DNA from: Nitzschia sp. pyKryTriq1
Taxonomy: Eukaryota; Bacillariophyta; Bacillariophyceae; Bacillariales; Bacillariaceae
DNA length: 64,000 nt
NCBI GenBank assembly: GCA_956465555.1
Contig: OY101116.1
Location: 1,116,001-1,180,000, forward strand
Direction of reading: 5' to 3'
Below the pieces are notes generated by a model that saw only the letters and a list, made by a program, of their open reading frames with translations, searched no databases and was not told the origin of the DNA. Positions 22,732 to 32,012 of this stretch are shown piece by piece. Position 1 is the first letter of the stretch. Each line of letters starts with the position of its first letter. The translations under genes were made by a program, and so were the position numbers.

Positions 22732-23467
22732 GAGAGCACATTGGACAAACATCCTGTAGAATATAGAAGAAAACGCTAATAGAAATTGAAATAGTTCATC
22801 AAAAAATGAATGAACGTTTACAAGCCACTGTGTGTATACTCTCTACTCGTAGAGGAAGTAGCCTCTTCGAGTGTGCTCTCGATTACGTACAACCGAGCTT
22901 CTCTACTCTACTACGAGAGATTGTATTTCTAGTAGAGCAGAGAGCAAAATATTCAGCTGGAAGGCAATTTGAAATTTGGGACACGAAACCAATCAAGCCT
23001 CCATTATTGTTATTGATCATGGGTGTGCTCAACACCAAGGACTTCAGTACTGTTGTAGTTATTTCGTACATTAGCTATCAGTCAACAGGTACTCGTACCG
23101 TACCAGGTACCAACCCCCCCCCCCCCCCACCCCCACGCCGCCAAGCGCACTACAGGTAACACTTCATGTCTGATGTCTGCGCCCATGGACAGCGGGAAAG
23201 CGACCGCGAGCAGAGATGTGAGATGTGATCGAGGATTTTCTACGGGTAGTAGAGTGTGGCCTTCGTACTGTACCAGTAAAGTAGACTCTCGTAGAATTTG
23301 TACGAAGAGCGAAATTTTTTAGATACCGTCCCCAGACCCCCCAGACGCTCTTCTTCGTAGTGTCGTCCTCCGAGCCCTCCTTTCCTTTTCGAAGATACGT
23401 ACGTAGAAGCTTTGACTCTTTAGTAGACTTCCGTGCGTTCTTCTCATTGAATACATAGTCAGAGAAT
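22732..23467. repeat. Intergenic: CTAG tract, GTAC units and poly-C run
   Basis: No gene seen. A CTAG-type tract (CTCTACTCGTAGAGG, CTCTACTCTACTACGAGAGA, CTAGTAGAGCAGAG) spans 22840-22940, just past the START stop. GTAC units at 23085-23110 lie on the SEN-gene side. A homopolymer C run lies at about 23116-23128. Confidence 0.6.
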
Positions 23468-23951
23468 ATGACAAACGATTTATGGGAAGAGAAAGTTGCC
23501 TTTGTTCGTCGATTTTACGAGGACAAGGGTTATAGGTTGCACTCGGGCCTTCAGTTTGGATGTGAGCTGGTCCTGTACGCCGATGATCCCCAGCGAGTGC
23601 ATTCCGATTTTTGCATACATGTTGTTCGGGATGGTAAGTTAAATGACGATGATTCGTCGGGTTGTCAGTCATTCCGTCATTGGCTGTGGAGCGCTCTCTA
23701 GACCTCTCTCACACGATACTGCTGTCTGTCTGATTATTTTAGATGGCATGTTGGACTGGAAAGCCATCCAGACTCTGGTACGATCCATGCCTGATTTGCA
23801 CAAGACTCTCATATTGGCAAGTGTGGTCGGCGACTACAAGGCAGGAACAGCCACAGTACATGAATTGGCCATGGCGACCGAACATGCACCTTTCCGCCAT
23901 CGACCCAAACTGAAAGAAGTAGGCTCCCAGAGGAAGAAGCAAAAGACATGA
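23468..23951 (+). CDS. tRNA-splicing endonuclease catalytic-domain subunit, two exons
   Basis: Predicted 124-residue protein made almost entirely of the tRNA-intron endonuclease C-terminal catalytic fold. Exons are 23468-23633 and 23743-23951. The 109-bp intron begins GTAAGT and ends TTTTAG, and the join reads VVRDDGMLDWK. Conserved elements are GYRLHSGLQFGCELVLY (Tyr37), VHSDFCIHV (His45) and ASVVGDYK (Lys88), which correspond in order and spacing to the Tyr-His-Lys triad of EndA/SEN2/SEN34. It is far shorter than typical SEN2 or SEN34, which have long N-terminal regions. Either this lineage uses a minimal subunit or it corresponds to SEN34 or SEN2 stripped of its N-domain. The basic tail QRKKQKT could direct it to the nucleus. 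Confidence 0.75.
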
Positions 23952-24087
23952 TGTTGTAAAGGGACGGGCTGCTGACACACCATATTGGATTACAATGCCA
24001 ATGGGTGCACTAATGGTTCTATTATTGATAGTCTTTCTAGCAATTAGCGATGGTTCCTATGGAGCGGAACGAAAAGTATGAAGGCCA

Positions 24088-25311
24088 TTACGTCGCTGCA
24101 CTGGAGATAAGAAATGCAATCCCACAGGTATACATCGAATACATTGCAACGATATAAAAAATGACGGTGCCACCCGCGCTTCGGAATTCCCCAAACAAAA
24201 AGATATCCCAAAGAGTGGAGACCAGAGGAAAGGCCTGTACCAGATCGGCTGTCGCAAATCCCACGAGGCTTCCTCCCTGGAACTGCAAGAGATTTGCGGA
24301 GCCACACAACAATCCAGCGAAAATGGCAAGCTTGCGTTCGGATAGGGCTTCCCGACAGTATTCAGCAAGAGTCGTTTCTTGCATTCCGAATTGTGGTGGC
24401 GGGCTGTACATGAGCGGTATAGTCGCGGCGAAACTTGCAACTGTAAACGCGATGCTGAACCAGAGGTTTGCCAGTGGAACAGAAAGGGGCGTGCCCCCAC
24501 TTAAACCAAATGGATCGTTGACTGCGACATTGAACGCAGGTGAAAAGAAACCAAAACAGCAACCTCCAAAGACAGATACTATCAGAGCCATTCGAGGAGA
24601 GTGGGTCTCGCCCTTGACCCGCGATAGATTCTCTACCAAAAGAGCCGTGGTTCGGACCCCGTTCTCCATGGAGCTGGTAGATGATGATTCTAGGGAATCG
24701 TTGGATTCCAGAGATCCATAGCTATGCAACTTACCCGGTCCGAGCTCAATCCCGTCGGCGGCGCTAGTCAAGTCTTGTACCTCCCCGTAGAGCAAGTGAG
24801 CTCGGGTAGCCAGTCCGATGGCTGCCAAAAAGACCAGAACACCTGCAAGAAGAAAGTCGGGCCTCTCCGTCATTTCTGGCTCCAAGAAATAGTTGATAGA
24901 AGTTCCCAGTAGTACCGTCAACGAGGCTTGAATAGCGACCACTGTAGTCAGTGGAGCCCCGAAAATTGTCGTCGCCCACTGCATGGACATGTTTCCTAGA
25001 CTCAACAGCCACCCACCCACCAAGGCAAACAAAATCAAGGCGGTAGGAGATCCTCCAGAAGTTGTGCCTTCTTCCCTCCATATCGCTATCACAAGCGGGA
25101 TCGAAGAGGACACCACATAGGATAGCGCATAATCCAGATAGGTAAACCTCGTGTCTCGATTTCGAAAGGAGTAGCCAAATAGAGTAGGCGAATTGGGAGT
25201 AGAACTCAAACGCAGAAAGGCAGGCCACGTTCCTAAACACAACAGGCTCAACAGCAAGAGCATGAAACCCAAGACGACAACATTTGACGAAGAAGAATCA
25301 TTCATGGTCAT
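24088..25311 (-). CDS. Ureide-permease-like membrane transporter
   Basis: Predicted 407-residue multi-pass protein. The N-terminal segment LLLLSLLCLGTWPAFLRL followed by RFTYLDYALSYVVSSSIPLVIAI closely resembles the start of plant ureide permeases (UPS; allantoin, uracil and xanthine uptake), which belong to the drug/metabolite transporter superfamily. About ten hydrophobic spans can be counted, with a hydrophilic loop near residues 180-230 (ELGPGKLHSYGSLESNDSLESSSTSS) splitting the protein in two halves, as in UPS. The second half has FGGCCFGFFSPAFNVAVNDPFG and a C-terminal ISSAAT. No plastid motif was seen, so plasma membrane or vacuole is likely. The substrate is an inference from the family: purine-degradation nitrogen compounds. 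It converges with the SEN gene. Confidence 0.7.
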   Translation of the reverse strand: MTMNDSSSSNVVVLGFMLLLLSLLCLGTWPAFLRLSSTPNSPTLFGYSFRNRDTRFTYLDYALSYVVSSSIPLVIAIWREEGTTSGGSPTALILFALVGGWLLSLGNMSMQWATTIFGAPLTTVVAIQASLTVLLGTSINYFLEPEMTERPDFLLAGVLVFLAAIGLATRAHLLYGEVQDLTSAADGIELGPGKLHSYGSLESNDSLESSSTSSMENGVRTTALLVENLSRVKGETHSPRMALIVSVFGGCCFGFFSPAFNVAVNDPFGLSGGTPLSVPLANLWFSIAFTVASFAATIPLMYSPPPQFGMQETTLAEYCREALSERKLAIFAGLLCGSANLLQFQGGSLVGFATADLVQAFPLVSTLWDIFLFGEFRSAGGTVIFYIVAMYSMYTCGIAFLISSAAT

Positions 25312-25565
25312 ATTGTTTTCATTATCTCTTTTTTCTTTGACGATTCATTCAACTTTTTGAAGATGGATTTTGTGGACCGTTTGACACTTTCAACTTTACG
25401 AGTGAGTAGCTTTGACGACGTTTCTGAAAAGAAAGGATGATGATATTGATGATGTTGATGCTGGTTAATCATGGTGTGCCCCGTGAGGTGTGAGGTCGGC
25501 ATTTGTGGTGTGTCGCCTTCTCAAGTTTCTCGTGAGAAAAAGAACTTTCAACTTGGGGTGCATGC
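25312..25565. other. Upstream region of ureide-permease-like gene
   Basis: No gene or tract seen. It abuts the foldback element on its right. Confidence 0.4.
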
Positions 25566-26074
25566 ATAAGCCGTGTCGCGCGGGCGCGGGTCACCGGAAA
25601 TAATTTTTGCCACGAATTTTCTTCGTCTCGCCCACGCGATAACACCTGCTGCAGTAACTACCTGTCTGGCAATGGATCACTATCACCAAATTGAACGAAT
25701 GACGTTACGAATCGTCTAAGTATGTTTAGGTAGAGTGTGCTGTGTAATGGTATGACCTTCAGAGCTGTTTATGATCATTTCAGACCTTGGCCCATTTTAC
25801 ATAGTAATATCACGAGGGAGTCCCTCGCGATAATGCTAGTTAAATTTGGCCAAGCTCTAAATGATCATAATCAGCTCTGAAGGTCCTTTCCCTGTTGCAG
25901 CACGTTCAACCAAAAGATACTTAAACGATTCGTAACGTCAGTCGTTTAATTTGGTGATAGTGATCCATTGCCAGACAGGTAGTTACTGCAGCAGGTGTTA
26001 TCGCGTGGGCGAGACGAAGAAAATTCGTGGCAAAAATTATTTCCGGTGACCCGCGCCCGCGCGACACGGCTTAT
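25566..26074. mobile_element. 509-bp foldback/MITE-like element (near-complete palindrome)
   Basis: The whole stretch is an inverted repeat whose two arms of about 254 bp meet at a single central base (25820). The outer 150 bp of each arm (starting ATAAGCCGTGTCGCGCGGGC) are almost identical with only a few mismatches. The next part is more diverged, the inner 40 bp (GACCTTCAGAGCTG, TATGATCATTT) match well again, and the centre is CGAGGGA/TCCCTCG. There is no open reading frame and almost no loop. If the outermost TA is a target duplication, the termini would be AGCCGTG, as in a Tc1/mariner-type MITE. That class assignment is inference. It sits between the ureide-permease-like gene and the CCCH gene. 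Confidence 0.85.
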
Positions 26075-26460
26075 CCAGGCGAACGACCTTGGCCCCGCGA
26101 GCTATTTTTGAACGAACGAATAGATCGAAGACCTCGACACCTGCGACATGAGGCGCACACGCACGCAAGGGGGGCGATCTTTTTTTGACACCGCCGACGA
26201 CCGACCGCCGACCGACTGCCTTCTCGCAGACTTAGCTACCGGTACTGGTGCGGTACACTACCAGCTTGAAACGTTCGTTGTATCCGGTTCTGAGTTCGGA
26301 GGTTGCCCGAAAAGGATGTGAGAGGTGAGAGGTCATTGTCGCCCCTTCGCCATCAATGGATCATAACGTAAGGACCATCAAGATACAACGGACACGAATA
26401 CATCGTTGACTGCAAACGGCGCGGCACGGCATTTCTCCTAGATCTCAACTAACTGTAACC
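26075..26460. other. Upstream region of PAM2-CCCH gene
   Basis: No gene seen. GACCGACCGCCGACCGAC repeats lie near 26195-26218, and a small GTAC cluster (ACCGGTACTGGTGCGGTACAC) at about 26237-26258. Confidence 0.4.
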
Positions 26461-26997
26461 ATGGCATCGAATCATTTGAACGCAGGTGCGGCATCTTTCA
26501 CCCCTGGCGGCCCCGCTCCCACCGCAGCCGCAGCCGCAGCCGCAGCCAATTACCAGCAGGATGATACCGAGACTTCTTACAACGAATATGCTGACATGGT
26601 GGATAGTATTGAACGAGAGATGGATGGAGATGCAGAAGGTGAAAGCTATACCGCTCCTCCTCCTGCTTACACTGGAACAGTTTCTGGACTGCCAGCTCAT
26701 ATGGTCAAACATGCCAACGAATTTTGGTTCCCCGAAAGTCGTGATTGTACTTGCTGTAAAGGATTCAAACATGGCTGCGAGTGTGCAGCTTCCCACGGGG
26801 GTATCTGCGCATCGTGCTCTACAGGACCACCACCCCCATCGTCTTCGTTACAGGCAGCAGCTGCGCCTCCGCCACAACAGCATGCCTACAATTCAGGCGG
26901 TCCTCCGCGTGGCCAACCACAGCAGCAGCAAGTATGCAAATTCTTCCGGTCGGGGGGCTGCAGATTTGGCGACAAGTGCCGGTTCTTACATGCATAG
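26461..26997 (+). CDS. PAM2-motif CCCH zinc-finger protein
   Basis: Predicted 178-residue RNA-binding protein. Residues 6-15 (LNAGAASFTP) match the PAM2 consensus L-N-x-x-A-x-x-F-x-P, which binds the MLLE domain of poly(A)-binding protein. The C-terminus holds one CCCH finger (CKFFRSGGCRFGDKCRFLH, spacing C-x7-C-x5-C-x3-H). A second cysteine-rich segment, CTCCKGFKHGCECAASHGGICASC, lies near residues 97-120. The linkers are low complexity: an Ala run encoded by GCAGCC repeats, then Pro-, Gln- and Gly-rich stretches. The combination predicts a cytoplasmic regulator of mRNA stability or translation recruited to poly(A)-binding protein. I know no named orthologue. Confidence 0.75.
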   Translation: MASNHLNAGAASFTPGGPAPTAAAAAAAANYQQDDTETSYNEYADMVDSIEREMDGDAEGESYTAPPPAYTGTVSGLPAHMVKHANEFWFPESRDCTCCKGFKHGCECAASHGGICASCSTGPPPPSSSLQAAAAPPPQQHAYNSGGPPRGQPQQQQVCKFFRSGGCRFGDKCRFLHA

Positions 26998-28173
26998 CCA
27001 CTGCCTTCCTGTTTGGGGCTATCATGATTTATATTATATGTCTTGTTGGTGCTCGAATCATCATTGGAAGCACCAAAATGTTGTGTTGAGGGCTTTTTTA
27101 TTCTCTCTGGTCAGTATATTATAATATCTATTGATCCGGAGGTGCGAAAATCCCTTAGATTAGGAGTACAATTTAAAACATGTGAGGTTGTGCCATCAAC
27201 CTTACAGAGCGAAGAAAAACGAAAGGAAACATGGATATAGCTGTAAGTCATACAAGATAATAGGGGCTTGCTATTTTCAGTTTGCTATTTTTACTACTAG
27301 TAGTAGCTATTCGTTCAGTAGTTTACGGATAGTACGAGCACCCCAGCACGAGTGCTAGAGAGTCGAGCTCGGAGGTTTCGGACCAACTACCCACGAGTTC
27401 AGTTTTGCAACTCCTTCTATCTTTCTACTCTAGATATTGTTTGCAAAACAGGATTCTAGCTACTAGTTCGTACAGCACCACTCCGATGCGACTCTACTAC
27501 TATACTAGCACTTGATAGCTGCTGCTACTAGTACTACTACTACCACTACTAGACCGAGCGCAACGGTAGTAGCTCAGTTGCCCAACTTCGTACTGTTTCC
27601 ATTCTCATCAGCATTGAGATGGTCGTCGCTCTCTAGCTACTCTAGAGAGTAGACAGCCCTCGCTACTCTACTAGAGTAGCTCTAGTAGTAGAGAGAAGAT
27701 CCACAAGATCAGAAATGTAGCGGTAGTATTAGTACAGCGAGTACCTGGTACCAGTACCGTGCTGTAGTCTACAGTTCGTACGTAACAAAAACAAAGCAAC
27801 CACGGTTTCGGGGGATTTCGCTCTCTTACAACGTGGGGAAAGTCGCTGTCTAGCACGCCCCTCTTTTGCATCATATCCGGGTTTTAATCCATCACGCATC
27901 GCATCATGCATCGCATCGTCCTGTGTGCGTGGTGAAACACGTCATCGTCCGCCCGCACCGATTTCTTTCGTCTTTCGACGCCAACAATTCTCGTGATTCG
28001 TGATGACAACATCAGCCAACAATCAGCATGAGGTTGTTGTTTCTTGTTTCGTCGTCGTGAACCACCAACCACGACCAACGCTCACCATATTCCCATAAAA
28101 ACTTTCCATTGAACTCTCATTACCAACTGTGGGTTAGACTACACTGCCCAACTCGTAACCCGAACATAACGTC
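26998..28173. repeat. Intergenic with CTAG-type and GTAC tracts
   Basis: No gene seen. CTACTAGTAGTAGCTA lies at about 27292-27310. More CTAG/CTACTAC repeats lie at 27430-27560, and a strong self-complementary tract (CTACTCTAGAGAGTAG, CTACTCTACTAGAGTAG) at 27629-27696. A small GTAC cluster at 27733-27785 lies toward the FAM210-like gene. Confidence 0.6.
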
Positions 28174-28832
28174 ATGATGAAATCGGTATTATTGCTTTTC
28201 CTCGCGGCGGTCTCGACACACACACTTGCCTTTGCTCCAAGCCCAGCCCTTCGTGTACAACGTCCTGTGTCCGTGACGACATCCAAGACTATTGCCTTTA
28301 TGGTACCGCCTGTGACGGAAGAGAAGGTCGAAACTCCGACTGAGGCTGTTAATGGTGCCAGTGGAAGCATCGATAAGGTTGCTGGAGAAGTGGAGGAATT
28401 GTCGGAGACCCAGAAACTAATGAAACAAGTCAAAGAGTCGGGGACAGCAGGAATTGTTTCTTACGCGCTTTGGGAACTCGCTTTCTGGTTTTTCTCCGTT
28501 CCAGTGTGCATCTTCGGATACCGAGAAGTAACAGGGTGAGTCGATCACGGAACTGTTTGCATATTGTTGTGGTTCTCTTTATTTCGACGAAACAATGATG
28601 TGATTATACTGACCACTTTCCTCTGAAAAATTCTATACGACGCAGACACTGGCCCGATCTTTCAAACAAAGAGGATTTGGAAAAACTCGGAGCAGAAGCA
28701 TTTGCCTTTGTCAACTTTGCCCGATTTGCCGTGCCACTTAGAATTGGTTTGGCACTGTCGACGACTCCCTGGATCCAGAACAATGTCATTGATCGCTTCC
28801 AAAAAGGCAAAGGGGAAACTTCGGAAGAATAA
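28174..28832 (+). CDS. FAM210/DUF1279-like plastid membrane protein, two exons
   Basis: Predicted 182-residue protein. Exons are 28174-28535 and 28646-28832. The 110-bp intron starts GTGAGT and ends CGCAG, and the join reads EVTGHWPDLSNKEDL. The N-terminus MMKSVLLLFLAAVSTHTLAFAPSPALR is a signal peptide followed by LAFAP, predicting plastid import. The conserved part (about 85-170) has one strongly hydrophobic segment, IVSYALWELAFWFFSVPVCIFGY, and ends FVNFARFAVPLRIGLALSTTPWIQNNVIDRF. This resembles the second half of FAM210/DUF1279 domains (xxPxRxxLTxxLTPxV). The assignment is by resemblance only. A role in plastid envelope or thylakoid membrane organisation is inferred. Confidence 0.7.
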
Positions 28833-29520
28833 ATATTTGAGACACATGCAGGAGACCCCTTGAATCACTTGCCAACTCTGACATGACTACGAATGTATTC
28901 TAAAGCCTGATTGATGGGTAACACCTTCTACACGATAAAAACTGTAACATAGCGAGAAAGGAAAAATCACATTTCAGAGCGAAATGGCATACATACGTAG
29001 ACATAGGCATCGTTCAGGAATTTCAAGCGAGCAAGTAAGTTTAGGGAATTCGCAGTATTGTGGCTCATACTCCTAATTGCTAAATCATACGATTAGGGCT
29101 CGGAGATACTTCATCAGATACAGTTGATCCAGCACGGCAGTCTAATTCGTACACGTACAAGTACGGCAATTGTCGAGAGAGGAGGGTGAGGTCGTGTGAT
29201 CGAGGGAGAGGTTTTCTTCGCGCCAATTACGTCGTCGCGCGCAACACCGCGGACGCCGCCGCGGCAGCGGTCACGACGAGGCAACCTTCGCCGTCTCAAA
29301 ACAGACCCATCACCCATCACCCATCAGAACACATCAAGCCCAACGAATCCACCGGCCACCGGCATACTCCCGACGATTTATTGGTTCCGTAGTTATTGGG
29401 GGAAACAATTCTCTTTCCAGTGTCGTGAGCCCGCGGTGTCACTGGATTGTTTGTTTGACCAAGCCCATTTCTAGATCCTTCATTTTCAACGAGATTTGAA
29501 AGAGTGGAACAGTACCCTGG
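28833..29520. other. Intergenic upstream of TsaD
   Basis: No gene seen. A short GTAC group (CGTACACGTACAAGTACGG) lies at about 29148-29166. The rest is unremarkable. Confidence 0.4.
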
Positions 29521-31005
29521 ATGTCAAATCCGAGAACATTGCTCCCATCCATGTCACGCTTATTTTTTTGGATTCTCTGTACGACCATGGTTATTTCAAT
29601 TTCCTCTCGCGCCTCGCGCCTGCTAGTACAAGGATTCACGTGTCGCCAGGGGGCAGCTTCTCGTTCCAACCCAACTGCTCTTCCGAGGATAATAAGCCCG
29701 CTCTTTTCCTCCCAATCCACCGAAAATGATGAAGAAGCCATACAACTGAGACGACAAATGATCAAGGACGAAAAAAAGGAGAAAAAAGAACGGGCAAAAG
29801 CGAAACGAAGCAAGTTTATTGGCATGGCCAAGGCAGTCGACCGAGGACAGTTCATTGTGACGTATCAACCAGGAGGCTTGGATGGAGTGTCATTTGAAGC
29901 AAAATCGGGTCTTCCCGATACTACAAAGCCATTTACCGTTTTAGGTATCGAGAGTTCATGTGATGATACAGGTGCTGCGGTTGTTCGAAGCGATGGGGTA
30001 ATTCTAGGAGAAGCGTTGGCATCACAAGCAGAAATTCACGAGGAGTGGGGTGGTGTCGTTCCTGGGCTGGCGCGGACCGCACACGAAGAGAACCTAGATC
30101 GTGTCATTGAGCTAGCCTTGAAGAATGCAAAATTGTCTTTGTCCGAGGTGGATGCCATTGGAGTTACTGTTGGTCCTGGGTTGGCAATTTGTCTCCGAGT
30201 GGGCTGCAACCGAGCTCGAGAACTGGCAATCGATAACAACAAGCCTTTTGTGGGTGTTCATCATTTGGAGGCTCATATACTCATGGCTCGATTGGAGGAG
30301 CCAGGACTCCAGTTTCCCTTCATGGCGTTATTGGTGTCGGGTGGGCACTGTCAGATTCTCAAGTGCATGGGTATCGGTCAATACTCGATTATTGGAGGCA
30401 CGTTCGACGACTCTCTTGGGGAAGCATACGATAAGACAGCAAGGTTACTGCAATTACCCGTAGGAGGAGGCGGAGGGCCTGCCGTCGAAGCACTTGCCAA
30501 GAAAGGAAATGCCACTGCCATATCCTTGACAATTCCGCTTTCAAGGCGGAAGGATTGCGACTTTAGCTACTCTGGATTGAAAACGAACGTACGGCGGGCG
30601 GCCGAACAGCTGGCAGCCGAGCGAGGGTTGGACTCAGTCGATGCACTAGGAGAAAGTGATCGAGCTGATTTGGCGGCGTGTTTCCAAAACACTGCCATCA
30701 AGCATTTGGAGCAACGATTGGAAAGAGCCATGAAACTAGTGGAGGGAGACGATATCAAGACTCTGGCTCTAGTGGGGGGAGTAGCCGCCAACATGGAGAT
30801 TCGAAGTCGACTGGATGCTCTATGTGAGCAATTTGATTGGAAAATGGTTGTTCCTCCGCCTAGATTATGCACTGATCAAGGCGCGATGAGTGCCTGGGCA
30901 GCTGTGGAACGATTGAAAATGGGAAGCTCGGACGACCCCACTAACCAAGAAGTATACGCCCGATACCCGTTTGCAATTAAAACAGAGGAGACAACCGATA
31001 TATAA
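29521..31005 (+). CDS. Organellar tRNA N6-adenosine threonylcarbamoyltransferase (TsaD/Qri7/OSGEPL1)
   Basis: Transfers the threonylcarbamoyl group to A37 of ANN-decoding tRNAs (t6A). The 494-residue product has a roughly 135-residue N-terminal extension followed by a complete TsaD/Kae1 domain. Seen in order are VLGIESSCDDTGAAVV, the conserved HEEWGGVVPGLARTAHEENL, VTVGPGLAICLRVG, the metal-binding HHLEAH (247-252), the nucleotide-binding VSGGHCQI and IGGTFDDSLGEAYDKTARLL. Later come SGLKTNVRR and ALVGGVAANMEIRSRL. The extension contains a hydrophobic stretch (about 13-29) and a basic coiled-coil-like segment (KDEKKEKKERAKAKRSK). Mitochondrial or plastid import is likely, since the bacterial-type enzyme serves organelles in eukaryotes. 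The start could be 29521 or the in-frame ATG at 29551. It converges with HYPK at 25 bp. Confidence 0.93.
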   Translation: MSNPRTLLPSMSRLFFWILCTTMVISISSRASRLLVQGFTCRQGAASRSNPTALPRIISPLFSSQSTENDEEAIQLRRQMIKDEKKEKKERAKAKRSKFIGMAKAVDRGQFIVTYQPGGLDGVSFEAKSGLPDTTKPFTVLGIESSCDDTGAAVVRSDGVILGEALASQAEIHEEWGGVVPGLARTAHEENLDRVIELALKNAKLSLSEVDAIGVTVGPGLAICLRVGCNRARELAIDNNKPFVGVHHLEAHILMARLEEPGLQFPFMALLVSGGHCQILKCMGIGQYSIIGGTFDDSLGEAYDKTARLLQLPVGGGGGPAVEALAKKGNATAISLTIPLSRRKDCDFSYSGLKTNVRRAAEQLAAERGLDSVDALGESDRADLAACFQNTAIKHLEQRLERAMKLVEGDDIKTLALVGGVAANMEIRSRLDALCEQFDWKMVVPPPRLCTDQGAMSAWAAVERLKMGSSDDPTNQEVYARYPFAIKTEETTDI

Positions 31006-31030
31006 GGATATTCAGAAATGTCGCTCAGCC

Positions 31031-31354
31031 TTACGATGTTACAAGTTTCCGTAGTGCAGCCTCTACCATCCGATCCTGGTGTCCTTCCACGGCAACCTCT
31101 CGCAAGACCTTGTCCGCAAGCTCTTCACTAACTTCCATTTCGTTAACAATCATGTCAATATCCTCCTGGGTCACAACTACCGCCGCCAAGGTCGCTGCTC
31201 TACCGTCGTCTTCTGCTTTCGCACTTGAGAGCGAGTTCATGGCCTGCTGCACTTTAGAGGCGTCCAACTCTTGCTCTTGCACCATATCGGTCACCGAGTC
31301 CAACTGTTTGGCCTCCATGCTGGAGTCGTTGTTCGTATCATCTTCTTCAGTCAT
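31031..31354 (-). CDS. HYPK-like protein with C-terminal UBA domain
   Basis: Predicted 107-residue acidic protein. The first ATG in good context is at 31354 (MTEEDDTNNDSSMEAKQLD). The C-terminal 45 residues, VVVTQEDIDMIVNEMEVSEELADKVLREVAVEGHQDRMVEAALRKLV, match the UBA-like domain of HYPK (huntingtin-interacting protein K) and of NAC alpha. The middle ELDASKVQQAMNSL corresponds to the HYPK helix that inhibits the N-terminal acetyltransferase NatA. Expected role: NatA-associated, ribosome-proximal chaperone and regulator in the cytosol. Length is near the 129 residues of human HYPK. It is divergent from the PPR gene. Confidence 0.85.
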   Translation of the reverse strand: MTEEDDTNNDSSMEAKQLDSVTDMVQEQELDASKVQQAMNSLSSAKAEDDGRAATLAAVVVTQEDIDMIVNEMEVSEELADKVLREVAVEGHQDRMVEAALRKLVTS

Positions 31355-32012
31355 CTTGGTAATCCTTTTGGCTTGGATGGGCTCTGCACTCCTGGTCTTC
31401 AATGCAATACTACAAGAAATTCGTGCTTGGAAAATGGAAAATGGCAAAACGGTTCAGCTTCACTCCGAGCCTCCGAGAACTTTTGCCATTGTCCATTGTC
31501 AATTGTCAACATGTTATTATTATCGTGTGGATGGGTGGTGGTGTTGATGGTGGGTGGGTGGAATGAAGAGCGCCACGCGCCACCGTGGCTCGCGCCCGCC
31601 GCGCCCAGATGAACGACCCATTCGACTTTGGACGCCTGTCCGCCACAAGGAAAAGCCGAGCCACGAGCCAATCAAAGAAGAGGTGCGCATCATGCGCATC
31701 ATGCGCGTCATGCAACCCATCACCCATCACACCAGACATCACACTCCCACCACCACCGCAGAGAGCCATCAGTCAAACGACAACGATGGCGAAGAATCAT
31801 CATCCAACCGTTTCCATCTCATCGAAGAGCTACCGATACTGTAGAACACTTTACCTAAGAGTATCTGTCTACCCTCATCCGTCAACGCAATTCGAAGCCT
31901 GCAGCAGGTTTCAGAACAGCAAGGCTCACAAAGCAGCACAAAAATAAGTTGCGAACAATCGATCATTCCTTCGTTTGCTTCGACCCTTCGACCGAAATTG
32001 AACAGAAAGGAA
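31355..32012. other. Divergent promoter region of HYPK and PPR gene
   Basis: No gene seen. A short tandem of CATCATGCGCATCATGCGCG lies at about 31688-31710. No dense GTAC tract is present, so this is an exception to the pattern seen in many other divergent regions here. Confidence 0.4.

Noticed and set aside
23116-23128. Poly-C run, and the poly-G run at 54214-54225, as functional G-quadruplex sites
   Set aside because: Single homopolymer runs are common sequencing/assembly and slippage features; no four-tract G4 pattern was seen.
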